This document shows, in pieces, positions 56,801-64,000 of a stretch of 64,000 bases of DNA. The stretch comes from Planctomycetaceae bacterium (lineage in GTDB: Bacteria > Planctomycetota > Planctomycetia > Planctomycetales > Planctomycetaceae). The stretch covers positions 1 to 64,000 of the forward strand of contig JAWKTX010000005.1 of NCBI GenBank assembly GCA_041398825.1, in the 5' to 3' direction. Both the position numbers and the translations under genes were made by a program. The number at the start of each line of letters is the position of its first letter. The first letter of the stretch is position 1. The notes under the pieces were generated by a model, which saw only the letters and a list, made by a program, of their open reading frames with translations, did not search any database and was not told the DNA's origin.

Positions 56801-57346
56801 AAGTGCAATCACCAGAAACCCAGTCAGCATTGACGCCAGCAAACCCGCCGCGAACCACGGAAACCGCCGCACTGGCTTCAGAACCGGGCCCGCCTGAAAT
56901 TCTCCAGCGGATCGCGAAAACGCTTCGGCGTCCGGGTCTTCCGAATGATTCTCAATCGCCAGCCACGCAGAATCTGCAGCCACGAAACCTGCATCATTCA
57001 TAAGACTGTTGGTTGCTGAAACTTCAGCTTCGTAACCGCCACGAAGCGCACCTGAACGATTCGAAAATCCGGCCATCGTCTCATCAGAAATCGCCGACAC
57101 CGAATGCAAATCCTGCCGTTCATCCAGTGAACGAGACATCCACGGCCCGCTGATCCATGAAAACACGGACAGTTGAGAACTTACCAGAGGCGGCGTGAGG
57201 CATTTCAGCAGCACAACCAGCCACAGGCATCGCACGACGAACGGTCGATGACGCAAAAAACGCCCGGTCATCATGACCGCAGCCACGACAGCAACAATCT
57301 GAGCCGCATGGATGATCACGACCGACATGAAGAAGTCTTCATTCAT
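53828..57346 (-). CDS. BlaR1/M56-type membrane protease fused to secretin, SLBB and STN-like domains
   Basis: A 1172-residue protein. The N-terminal half is a BlaR1/MecR1-like M56 zinc protease: transmembrane segments near 8-28, 38-55 and 164-184, zinc motif HELVH (262-266) and a second acidic site in CCDEE. After another helix (375-390) the C-terminus does not carry a penicillin-binding sensor. Instead there is a secretin-like block (about 500-695), an SLBB-like domain (VTVTGAVKNPGRIELL, 704-790), an STN-like short domain (VTLKFDDTSFMEAVRTIA, 810-890) and a second secretin-type block (to 1172). It starts 8 nt inside the end of the blaI gene, so the two are coupled. GGAG lies 6 nt upstream. 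It probably senses an envelope signal and cleaves its BlaI partner. Confidence 0.82.
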   Translation of the reverse strand: MNEDFFMSVVIIHAAQIVAVVAAVMMTGRFLRHRPFVVRCLWLVVLLKCLTPPLVSSQLSVFSWISGPWMSRSLDERQDLHSVSAISDETMAGFSNRSGALRGGYEAEVSATNSLMNDAGFVAADSAWLAIENHSEDPDAEAFSRSAGEFQAGPVLKPVRRFPWFAAGLLASMLTGFLVIALRYASCVKAIRGKRVVSLEDRPQAIANSVAEKMKLKRRPCVWVTDLLFGPAVLGVLRPVIVLPRILLDSMTDDQLRPIVTHELVHIRRGDLWVGLCQATAQCLWWFWPPVWMANRRLTRATEQCCDEETIRISSCSPSEYARILLAVIESKHCLKPVPVFPGMKPVEITSQRMERIMSLTQGSQKRMSWKSISGAMLLAIAVLPGAVPGQTSDQNAERVAEGEVLYQVLEQPGLVDKDDEVAAVKVETIEYAVGDLLERLCKQRGFSELDAKDALVAEIWPFAGMPRAESGVAIWKNDVLLLTHNATGHERIRQRVAQLRKHGFRQVRVQATLISGPIESIDRLLADLPGFGPDRQSLPLQVIDEAAFSVLRHTAQNNVKMNIKQLPDTLVTNHTECQFRDGVDRSILVDVKDDQPQTHKAAEGVTLRVTPEIQENAVSVVGDIEVCDLDDENGVQVSQTVNGRQEVLTAPGLRTQHLALRLPARIDENQALLIGGINWKQNESLLVLVQANPVSDDARPKDRLVTVTGAVKNPGRIELLNGRETRLLDAFNSAVGLASAADSRVVLGRQVPAKTGQIVTTYRLISLADVRLNGKWNDVLKACDSITVSPKDESLVSGRSQALLKKLSQKVTLKFDDTSFMEAVRTIAMDHQVSIAVDTGSLKSANVPLADKRVSLAVTDDTLENALTLLCDECGMSYQVAHEVIRFHAPVADKAVLPDVSGQMTVRCYQVADLVVPMSDANSPEPDEQQMKPDYSSLVELIKTTIAPDSWKFDAMVVPELNTLTLVIRQTDDIHNQIAELLCELRRIAEIQTTTEIRVLRFSSREQIEWLEKNITFHKERSQHPWALLPLKEIAEAQDPFTIGRSLAAPKSTTFDGIEGKVNLENLADGFSLQTAFSVNSLGGDRLVKLMCSVGDLDNPIGDRMCLIIADGQTLLLDVTEMVKTSSLAAAGGGLSGAATLAAEKVDEHRKKQVEQLRGRIIVAITPIVTR

Positions 57347-57725
57347 GACGGTCTCCTTCCAACCGGTTCAACAGCGATCGCAGTTGTTCAATATCTGCCG
57401 TGGAGAACTCTTTTTCTTCAACCAGATGCTGTACCAGAGGCATAGCATCACCACCAAACAGCCGATCCACGAGATCGTCCACGGTTTCTCGAATCACAGT
57501 TCGAGGCTTCACGCGAGGCGAATAAATCTTCGCTCGGTTTTCCAGCCGAACATTCAGATAACCTTTTTCCTGCAGCCGCTTCAGATAGGTCTGCACCGTG
57601 GTGAAGTCCACCTCGCGCCCGACCGGCAGAGCCTCAAACACCTGCCGCACGCTGGCTGATTTCAGCTCCCACACCAGCCGAGCAATCTCCAGCTCAGCCT
57701 TCGACAACCCCGGTCTCGGCGGCAT
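57339..57725 (-). CDS. BlaI/MecI-family repressor, module 1
   Basis: A 128-residue winged-helix repressor: LSKAELEIARLVWEL, FTTVQTYLKRLQEKGYL (recognition region) and a C-terminal dimer part (VDDLVDRLFGG). BlaI-type proteins are inactivated by proteolysis when the membrane partner is triggered. I choose the ATG at 57725, because GGAGT lies 6-7 nt upstream; the frame from 57755 adds an unlikely N-terminus. Its operators are directly upstream (57761-57802). No beta-lactamase gene is near. Confidence 0.9.
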   Translation of the reverse strand: MPPRPGLSKAELEIARLVWELKSASVRQVFEALPVGREVDFTTVQTYLKRLQEKGYLNVRLENRAKIYSPRVKPRTVIRETVDDLVDRLFGGDAMPLVQHLVEEKEFSTADIEQLRSLLNRLEGDRHE

Positions 57726-57760
57726 ACGAAACTCCTTCTTTCGACACTCTACCAATCAGC

Positions 57761-57802
57761 GACAAATGTCCTTGACAGATTCGAAGTGTAAGGACATTTG
57801 TC
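57761..57802. promoter_or_regulatory. BlaI-type double operator, module 1
   Basis: GACAAATGTCC (57761-57771) and GGACATTTGTC (57792-57802) are perfect inverted copies. Each is itself a GACA-N2-TGTC dyad, as expected for a BlaI dimer site. Centres are about 32 bp apart. They lie 36-77 nt before the blaI start, so the repressor should control its own operon. Confidence 0.75.
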
Positions 57803-57967
57803 CCTGAGTCAAGGGTGGTCGGGAGCACAAGCAGGCAGGTTGGGGCAACCGTAGATTGGGACAAGAGCTCGCAGCGAACGACTGCCCACCATTGACATCG
57901 ACCATCGATCCGCAGCCGTCATCCAATTCACGGTGGCCGGTGCGGAGATTGTCTCACCCTAAGGTAC

Positions 57968-60900
57968 TTATTCGGGTGAGCCGTTGTTGGCACGATCACT
58001 TTTGAGAAGCTCTTCGACAAGCTCAGATGTCTGTTCCGTCCGCGAAAAGATTCCGCGCAGCCTGCCTGAACGATCGACGACGAACTGGGTTGGAATTGAG
58101 GTCACTCCCCACTGCGACTGAATTGGTCCACGATACGGGTCATGAATCAGACGGACGGAATCGGGCGCCAACTTTGCGTTTTGACGCAGCACGTCCGGTG
58201 CGCCTTCTGAATTTGACACCGCGATGTTCACAAACCGGAATGGCTGGTCTTTGTGCGCTTTCACTAAAACTTCATCAGGGGTACTCCATTCCGAGTTCCC
58301 GAATGCACGTCCGCTGTAAGTATCAAAACTGATCACCACGACGTTTCCGAGATGCTCGAAGAGGCTGAAGACACCACCCCGCACGTCCACCGCTTCAAAC
58401 GGTGGTGCTTGTTGTCCGACGATGACGTGTTCCAGAGCAAAGCGGAGAGTCTTTGCGTCCTGGCCGAATGTGTGTCCGGAAGTATCAGTGCGAGGAATAT
58501 CGCCGTATTCCTTTTCGACGATCTTTAACCAGCCGATGGCATTCGATCGCAGTTCCTGAGGATCGATCGCCTTCAGGATCTTCACCTGCTGTTCCAGCAC
58601 GGTGGCAGCCCGCTCCGCGAAATCCTTTGGCCCACTGATCACCTCATCTGTCGACGTTCTCTTCAGATCCGCCAGGTGCGATTCGATTTCGTTAAGCCGA
58701 TGCAGGTTTCGCAGTTTCCGGTGAGCAAACTCCGCTCGGGTGAAAAGTGCGGCGGCACGCACAGCTGGATGAGGACTACGACCGGCTGCTCGTCGCAGCA
58801 GATCATCTGCCCCCAGTAGTTCCAGACCAAACGTATAGTCGCGGAGATAGATGAACGCCCGAGCAAGATCTTCGTGCCCCAAATATTGATCGCTGAGCCG
58901 ATCGATGGCTTCACGTTGAATCCCGGGTGCACCAATTCTAATGACTTCCACAAGCGACAGAACTGCTTCCCGATGGCCGCGATATTCCTCTTCGAATTTC
59001 AGGAAACTTGTTGCCGGTGTTTCCTGCGGGACAGATTTCTCCGGTAAATAGGGACCGATCAAATCCTCCGAATCGGAGTGCCGTCCGAACTCCCGTTCAC
59101 CCCGAAGTGCTTCCCTCAGCTTCCGCCACGCTTCTGCCGCTTTCCTGTCACCTACAGATTGAATCGAAGTGGCGCGATGGACTCGAAGTTCCCAGTCGAC
59201 ATTGTCGACATTGTCCAAATCAGCAGCCAGTCCTTTCAATGTGATTACCTGCCCCGAGTCCGTTGAAACATGCGGTGCAGAACCACCGGCCATATACCAC
59301 TCGCCGCGGTCACGATCCCGAAACGCTCCAATGCCCATCAGGTAGACATTCTCCGCTCTCGGCAGAATCATTTCATATCTGCCCTCAGCGTCCGTTCTTG
59401 TGGCGGACGTACCAATTCCGCCGCGACTAAAAGACACGCCTCCCGTGACTTCGAAGTCTTCAACAGGAGTTCCGTCGTCCCAGCGAGCAGTCCCGCGGAT
59501 TCGCCGAGTGTCGGCTTCTCTCAGATCGACACTGCGGTTTTCCCTCCTGGCCGCGAGCGTCAGCTCCACAGGTGCAATCAAAGGAGTGGATTTTCCCGTG
59601 ACGGAAACTTCGGGCAGGCGATCGGGAATGGGGGCGTGCGACGTGACGTGCAGCACACATTCCCCAGCTGCCGCCCCAAGAGAGAAGCGTCCGTCGCCAT
59701 CCGAAACAGCCACTCGCGTCGGATTCCGGACGTGGGGGCGCAGGGTCGGCGGCGTTTCGCGACAGATGAGCTCAACAACCACACCTTCGATGGGATCGCC
59801 CGCTTTATTCAGAACCTTCCCTGAGACCACGGAACCCGGTTCAAGCCGGATATCGCCCAGATCGGTCTGATTCGGCGACACGGAAATCATCGCTGGCGAA
59901 TGGTCGTCTGCGTAAAGGCAGAATGCCACTTCTTCGCTGGCGGGAACAGTGACCTCCAGTCGACCGTCTTCGTCAACGTGCAGACTTTCCATCCAATGAA
60001 GAGCATGGCCTCCGCCGTGCATAACGGCTGCCACCGGCTGGCCGCTCGACGAAAGCACGTTCCCGGTGACTCTTCGCCCCGGAAGCAACTTCAATGGCGG
60101 AAACTCTTTACCGTCCTGAATCTCCTTGAGTGAAAGGCCGCCCCATGACATGCCCGCGGCGTATCCCGATTTTGCCGTTCTGACGGCAACGGAATTTGTC
60201 GGCGGTTGATGGCCGGCGTCGCTGATATCGATCATGAATTGCCCCGAACTGTCGGTTGTGGCCCACCAGGTTCGTAGAGTCGAATCGTGTGATCCCCCGA
60301 TCTGTTGTTTGACGGCCGATCTCAACGTAACGGTCACTTCAACTCCTTCGAGCGGAACCCCGTTCTCGTCGGTGATGAGTCCCGTCACAGGTTTGGTGAT
60401 GGTGATCAATTCAGGCTGCGGTGTATCCTGTGCGGGAGTCGTTCCCACCAGAGTGACGTCAGCCACCTTCACACCGTTCTCGTTTGAAATGACTGCATTG
60501 ACCGTGTTCGACGCTTGAGTTGAATTGCGGGCGGCATCCTCTGCTGGCTTCGCCGGATCACCTGCTTCCGATGGACGTTGGGGTTCGTTCTGAACTCCTG
60601 AGGCAGAAGTTGAAGATGCCGCCTGAGCTGGAATGTCCGCTTCGACTGCGGGCGCGGTGGCCAGAGGGCGAATGATTCCCATAACGACGGCCACGCTACC
60701 GAAGACGGCCAGAAGAAGGTTGCGAGCTCCGGCGGAACCGGATCGGCGATCGGCTGTGGACGACAGAATCCACTGCAGACGCTGCTTCAGCGGAGGTTCG
60801 GCCATCGATACGGCGGCGGTTCCGGGAAGGCGGCGACCGCTGAGCGACGCGGCGACTTCCAACAGACACTGGCCGTATTCTGTTTCCGCAAAGCCCGCGC

Positions 60901-61846
60901 ACAGGACTCGATCATCGCACGCTCGTTCGCGATCCAGAAAACCTCGCTTCGCGGCCAGCCACACCAGCGGATTGAACCACGCCACGCAGACCGCCATTCG
61001 CCCGATCCAGTGCCACAGAATGTCGCGGCGTTCCACATGAGCGATTTCATGAGCCATCACCATGCACAGCTTGTCAGTCGTCCAGCCGACAGCCGCCGTC
61101 GGTAACACAACGACCGGACGAAACAGACCGGTTGTGAACGGCACCGGCGATTGGTCGGTGAGTCGAAGTTCCGGGCAAGCGTTCCGGCCCAGCCGTTCGC
61201 AGGCCGCAAGAGCCGCTTGCGAAACGTGATCAGGAATATCCCGGTCCGCGTTGGCCGCGATTGATCGGCAGCGAATAGCACTCAGGATAAACGAGAGCAG
61301 AAAACAGAGCAGTACCGCGAACCAGATCACCGCCAGAACTGCGATCATGGGCACGGTCGAAGATGCATTCGAGACCGTTTCAATGCTCGCAGCCGCTACT
61401 TCGACAACGTCTTTATTTGTAACGGGTAGCTCGGAAAAAACCGGATCGAACTCAGGCCTGTCTGTCGGAGTGAAGTCGGCCAACCCACCGTCAGATGCAT
61501 CGACCAAACCATCCGACATTCGGTCCGTTAGCAATTCGTGCTGAGGCCCCCACGATGTCGCAGAAGAATTATTTGGTTCAAGTGACGCGGTTCCCAATTC
61601 CGTCGACTGAGGTTCCGGCGGTGTCTGCAGCGGAATTCCTGGAGCGGCAAACAGCACAACGGCCGTCAGCATGATGGCACTTCCAGTGGCCTGCCACAGG
61701 CTGAACCGCACGGCAGCGCTTTGTCGCCGAGCCATCCACAGCAGAAGCCGCCCGCAGACGCACAGCAGTGTGCTGCTGATGGCGATTCCGGAAAGTTGTT
61801 CGACGCCGATCTGATTGAGGACGGTGATCCACGAATGTTCATTCAT
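57968..61846 (-). CDS. BlaR1/M56-type membrane protease fused to carboxypeptidase-regulatory and thioredoxin-like domains
   Basis: A 1292-residue protein. M56 protease domain: transmembrane segments near 21-38, 52-70, 165-190 and 370-392, zinc motif HEIAH (266-270) with ERACDD as the third-ligand region. Then come carboxypeptidase-regulatory-like beta sandwiches (VTGLITDENGVPLEGVEVTV from about 487, VSGKVLNKAGDPIEGVVVEL, and one starting RRIRGTARWDDGTPVEDFEV), a helical region, and a C-terminal AhpC/TlpA-like thioredoxin fold (VVVISFDTYSGRAFGN; TSIPTQFVVDRSGRLRGIF). The CxxC of a thioredoxin is missing (YSGRA at that place), so redox activity is unlikely. The ATG overlaps the blaI stop by 4 nt (ATGA), with GGAG 7-8 nt upstream. 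Confidence 0.85.
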   Translation of the reverse strand: MNEHSWITVLNQIGVEQLSGIAISSTLLCVCGRLLLWMARRQSAAVRFSLWQATGSAIMLTAVVLFAAPGIPLQTPPEPQSTELGTASLEPNNSSATSWGPQHELLTDRMSDGLVDASDGGLADFTPTDRPEFDPVFSELPVTNKDVVEVAAASIETVSNASSTVPMIAVLAVIWFAVLLCFLLSFILSAIRCRSIAANADRDIPDHVSQAALAACERLGRNACPELRLTDQSPVPFTTGLFRPVVVLPTAAVGWTTDKLCMVMAHEIAHVERRDILWHWIGRMAVCVAWFNPLVWLAAKRGFLDRERACDDRVLCAGFAETEYGQCLLEVAASLSGRRLPGTAAVSMAEPPLKQRLQWILSSTADRRSGSAGARNLLLAVFGSVAVVMGIIRPLATAPAVEADIPAQAASSTSASGVQNEPQRPSEAGDPAKPAEDAARNSTQASNTVNAVISNENGVKVADVTLVGTTPAQDTPQPELITITKPVTGLITDENGVPLEGVEVTVTLRSAVKQQIGGSHDSTLRTWWATTDSSGQFMIDISDAGHQPPTNSVAVRTAKSGYAAGMSWGGLSLKEIQDGKEFPPLKLLPGRRVTGNVLSSSGQPVAAVMHGGGHALHWMESLHVDEDGRLEVTVPASEEVAFCLYADDHSPAMISVSPNQTDLGDIRLEPGSVVSGKVLNKAGDPIEGVVVELICRETPPTLRPHVRNPTRVAVSDGDGRFSLGAAAGECVLHVTSHAPIPDRLPEVSVTGKSTPLIAPVELTLAARRENRSVDLREADTRRIRGTARWDDGTPVEDFEVTGGVSFSRGGIGTSATRTDAEGRYEMILPRAENVYLMGIGAFRDRDRGEWYMAGGSAPHVSTDSGQVITLKGLAADLDNVDNVDWELRVHRATSIQSVGDRKAAEAWRKLREALRGEREFGRHSDSEDLIGPYLPEKSVPQETPATSFLKFEEEYRGHREAVLSLVEVIRIGAPGIQREAIDRLSDQYLGHEDLARAFIYLRDYTFGLELLGADDLLRRAAGRSPHPAVRAAALFTRAEFAHRKLRNLHRLNEIESHLADLKRTSTDEVISGPKDFAERAATVLEQQVKILKAIDPQELRSNAIGWLKIVEKEYGDIPRTDTSGHTFGQDAKTLRFALEHVIVGQQAPPFEAVDVRGGVFSLFEHLGNVVVISFDTYSGRAFGNSEWSTPDEVLVKAHKDQPFRFVNIAVSNSEGAPDVLRQNAKLAPDSVRLIHDPYRGPIQSQWGVTSIPTQFVVDRSGRLRGIFSRTEQTSELVEELLKSDRANNGSPE

Positions 61847-62244
61847 GACTGGTTCTCCTTGCGAGCCTTCTGAATCATGTCCGACATTTCCTGCAGTTGC
61901 TCGTCGGTGAGTCGCCCGGCCGTTGCATCCAGCAAAGCTGCGACAGCGTCGGTCGGCGAATCTCCAAACACGCTGCTCAGCAGTCGCCGGACGGCTGCCA
62001 GTCGAGCTTTCTCCTGACCGGCGGCCGGACGGTACAGATACTTCTGACCGACCTGCCGAAACTTCAGCCAGTTTTTTTCCACCAGCAGATTCATGGTGGC
62101 TCGCACGGCCGAATAACTGGGCGGATCCTGAAGCTTCGCCTTCACGTCACTCACACTGGCCTCCCCCGCCGCCAGCACCGTTTCATAAATCTGCCGCTCC
62201 CGCTTCCCCAGTTCCAGAGGAGTCTTCTTTTTTGAACCACCCAT
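61843..62244 (-). CDS. BlaI/MecI-family repressor, module 2
   Basis: A 133-residue winged-helix repressor: LGKRERQIYETVLAAGEASVSDVKAKL, YSAVRATMNLLVEKNWLKFR and the dimer part. I start at the ATG at 62244 (MGGSKKK); GGAG lies 11 nt upstream, a little far, and an ATG at 62280 is the alternative. Its sequence differs from the repressor of module 1, which fits its different operators. It heads a two-gene unit with the M56 protein. Confidence 0.88.
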   Translation of the reverse strand: MGGSKKKTPLELGKRERQIYETVLAAGEASVSDVKAKLQDPPSYSAVRATMNLLVEKNWLKFRQVGQKYLYRPAAGQEKARLAAVRRLLSSVFGDSPTDAVAALLDATAGRLTDEQLQEMSDMIQKARKENQS

Positions 62245-62282
62245 TTCGCCGTGAACTCCTCTGTTACAAACCTGACACATGC

Positions 62283-62320
62283 TGCTAATTATTTAGCACA
62301 TCGTGCTAATATTTCAGCAC
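62283..62320. promoter_or_regulatory. BlaI-type double operator, module 2
   Basis: TGCTAA-N4-TTAGCA (62283-62298) and GTGCT-N8-AGCAC (62303-62320), with centres 21 bp apart, two helical turns. The pair also forms a direct repeat of TGCTAAT...AGCACA. It lies just upstream of the blaI start. The half-sites differ from GACA/TGTC of module 1. Confidence 0.72.
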
Positions 62321-62525
62321 ACAAAGCGTTTGTCAAGACCGAGCGGGGAAACTGGAAGACTGTTCGCCAAAGTCGTCCTTCACGTCGCCGTCGCGCTCCG
62401 TCTTGATCAGCTGGCAGAGTTGACTTGTCACATGATTCATAAAGCATTGGAGCCTTAAGCCTGCCGCAAAAGGGATATGCGATCAAAGAGAGTCATAATC
62501 CCGGTACACTCCGGCGGTTCGTCAG

Positions 62526-63059
62526 ATGCTGTTCACCCCGGCCGTGGAAATGTGGACCTGGCAAAAGGGAGTCGAATATCTGTGGAACGTCGGCACTCCG
62601 GAAGCCGTCGCACTACTGAAGCAACGGTATGATCACAAAGGCCCCGATGACGACCAGGCCAGAATGCTGCTCTGCCAGGCACTGATTGGATTTAAGGACG
62701 ACCGCGGTCTTCCGGAAGCGTTGCGCCTGATGGCGGAAACTTTCGAAGACTCCGTTCCACCAACGGACGCCGGCGAAGCCAGAGCTCAAAATAAACTCAC
62801 CGACAGAAAACGCCAACAGTCTCAATACGTCTTCCGAAACGCGACGGATGAAATGATCACCGCCGTCGCTCTGGGTCACGGCGACACCCGCAACACCGCC
62901 ATGCAGCGAGCCATCCTGAGTATCCTGCGCACCTCCAACATATTCCCGGAAGGACTGGCTGCCACCGTCCAGCGCTGGGCTCAATCGGACCACCACAACC
63001 TCCGCACCGAAGCCCGCGACCTGCTGAGCCGCGAAGGAGCGTTGAGGAAGCCCCGTTGA
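62526..63059 (+). CDS. HEAT-like hypothetical protein
   Basis: A 177-residue, mainly helical protein (AVALLKQRYDHKG, QARMLLCQALIGF, ATDEMITAVALGHGDTRNTAMQRAILSILRTSN) that looks like HEAT/PBS-lyase type repeats. An in-frame stop at 62496-62498 excludes a longer start. It lacks a signal peptide and may be a fragment of a larger HEAT protein. No ribosome site is clear. Confidence 0.6.
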   Translation: MLFTPAVEMWTWQKGVEYLWNVGTPEAVALLKQRYDHKGPDDDQARMLLCQALIGFKDDRGLPEALRLMAETFEDSVPPTDAGEARAQNKLTDRKRQQSQYVFRNATDEMITAVALGHGDTRNTAMQRAILSILRTSNIFPEGLAATVQRWAQSDHHNLRTEARDLLSREGALRKPR

Positions 63060-63209
63060 ATTCGAGCCGCAGCCAGTCGAGCATGGGTGGTCGCTCGCTG
63101 AATGTCGGTACGTCAGTGTAAGATCCGGTTGTTTCATCGATCAGTAAGCACTGACAGAAATAAGCGATCTCAACGTCAAACATCAGCCTTTGTTCCCACG
63201 AAATCATCA

Positions 63210-63920
63210 ATGAACCTTCGATTATTCTGTCTGGCACTTCTGTTCATCGTCACCGGAACATCCACAAGAGCTGATGACAAGTCTGCGGATGGCTCTGTGC
63301 CTGTGGAGCCGCTGGCCAGGGGAGGGGAGGTTCTGTTGGAAGATCATTTCGAACGGAATGATCTGGGCGAGTGGAAGAGCATCATTCCGGCATTCGCGGT
63401 TCGTGACGGAGTTCTGGCATCGACACAGCAACGCAGTGATCACGGGGCCGTCGGACGCGTTTATCGCGACATGGGTAATGTCGTCGTGGATTTTCGGTTT
63501 CGCCTGACCGGTTCCAGAACATTCAACGTTGTCTTTGATGATAAGAATCACAAAGGGTCACACGCGGGACACATCTGCCGAGTGACCTTTGCAGCCAATT
63601 CGATTCGTCTGGGAGATGATAAAGAAGGCGTGATGCGCAACGACATTTTTGAAATGCGGCGCGATGCGAACCGAAGAGCAGACGCCGACAAACTTCTGAT
63701 CGGCAGAGGCTCAACCGCAAAGGTTCAGCTGCAACAGAATCAGTGGTATCAGGCAACCATCGAAGTTGTGGGCGATCAGATGCGAGTCTGCATGGATGGT
63801 CGGCCGCTCGGATACCTGAAGTCGTCGGGGATTGCTCACCCAACAAAAACCAGCCTGCACTTCACCGTCAGCGGCCCGGGTGTCGAATTTGATGATGTTG
63901 TGATTCGTCGAGCAAAGTGA
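63210..63920 (+). CDS. Secreted DUF1080/LamG-like protein
   Basis: A 236-residue exported protein: signal peptide (about 1-21, STRADD), then a beta-jelly roll resembling the 3-keto-disaccharide hydrolase (DUF1080) or concanavalin-like group. EDHFERNDLGEWKSI, VDFRFRLTGSRTFNVVFDD, WYQATIEVVGDQMRVCMDGRPLGYL and SGPGVEFDDVVIRR support this (positions only). I choose the ATG at 63210; it precedes the signal peptide. Substrate unknown. Confidence 0.82.
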   Translation: MNLRLFCLALLFIVTGTSTRADDKSADGSVPVEPLARGGEVLLEDHFERNDLGEWKSIIPAFAVRDGVLASTQQRSDHGAVGRVYRDMGNVVVDFRFRLTGSRTFNVVFDDKNHKGSHAGHICRVTFAANSIRLGDDKEGVMRNDIFEMRRDANRRADADKLLIGRGSTAKVQLQQNQWYQATIEVVGDQMRVCMDGRPLGYLKSSGIAHPTKTSLHFTVSGPGVEFDDVVIRRAK

Positions 63921-63929
63921 CGGCCGGCG

Positions 63930-64000
63930 ATGCCCTCGTCTTTCAACCCATATCAGGCTCCGGCCCCCGACGCCCCAACCCTGATTGGTAACCGACCGAT
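63930..64000 (+). CDS. Start of a further gene, cut by the window edge
   Basis: An open frame from ATG 63930 encodes MPSSFNPYQAPAPDAPTLI and runs off the end. NPYQAP-type starts are common in planctomycete membrane or hypothetical proteins. Only 23 residues are visible; no product can be named. Confidence 0.4.
   Translation, partial: MPSSFNPYQAPAPDAPTLIGNRP

Noticed and set aside
57339..62244. Beta-lactam resistance locus (bla or mec)
   Set aside because: The BlaI-like repressors and M56 proteases are present, but there is no beta-lactamase or PBP2a gene, and the sensors lack penicillin-binding domains.
1..64000. CRISPR arrays, rRNA, tRNA, intact insertion sequences
   Set aside because: No regularly spaced identical repeats, no rRNA-like blocks, no convincing cloverleaf, and no transposase frame were seen.

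Overview
The window reads as chromosomal DNA from a planctomycete, probably the Planctomycetaceae or a close relative. The support is a pair of DUF1501 proteins, a heme-c (PSD1)/DUF1549/DUF1553 protein, secreted PQQ-type beta-propeller and FG-GAP/VCBS proteins, a PEP-CTERM protein, BlaI plus M56-peptidase pairs with very large C-terminal extensions, and long Ser/Ala/Gln-rich proteins. This assignment comes from gene content only. No rRNA, tRNA, CRISPR array, phage gene or intact transposase was found.

Layout. 1-1000: a dispersed repeat and a Lys/Ala-rich histone H1-like protein. 1-12 kb: two efflux cassettes back to back, each tetR, membrane-fusion protein, RND pump; the left reads leftward and the right rightward, and two matching palindromes sit in front of the left tetR. 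12.5-17.3 kb: two secreted amidohydrolase-type proteins holding three amidohydrolase domains, only one of which keeps its metal ligands. 17.5-20.8 kb: divergent rtcR and rtcB (RNA repair) with a near-consensus sigma-54 promoter before rtcB. 21.3-32.4 kb: a DUF3857/transglutaminase/TPR protein, a coiled-coil membrane protein, an iron-type ABC binding protein and permease without ATPase, a DinB-like protein and a glutamate-racemase homologue. 32.6-37.9 kb: a rightward run of secreted proteins (two beta-propellers, an FG-GAP protein, a nucleoside hydrolase). 38-52.7 kb: DUF1501, DUF1579, YchF, AlkA-type glycosylase, DUF3592-like, a low-complexity secreted protein, a trypsin-like protease, PEP-CTERM, and a DUF1501-PSD1 pair. 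53.4-53.7 kb: a densely folded non-coding block. 53.8-62.3 kb: two leftward blaI-blaR-like modules, each with its own paired operators. 62.5-64 kb: a HEAT-like protein, a secreted LamG/DUF1080-like protein and the start of a further gene.

Two features are not explained by genes. One is a roughly 98-bp element with imperfect terminal inverted repeats, present eight times in gaps between genes and often starting at or just after a stop codon. The other is the structured RNA candidate at about 53.50-53.72 kb. It has four or more consecutive stems with G-U wobbles that fit only plus-strand RNA, and it resembles the HEARO/IscB omega-RNA class as I recall it, but no IscB gene lies beside it.

Regulation visible in the sequence: TetR-type twin palindromes (6488-6531), a sigma-54 promoter (19260-19274), two different BlaI-type operator pairs (57761-57802 and 62283-62320), and intrinsic terminators near 904-941, 36731-36765 and 44243-44280. 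Start codons were chosen by Shine-Dalgarno spacing and family N-termini and often differ from the longest open frame.
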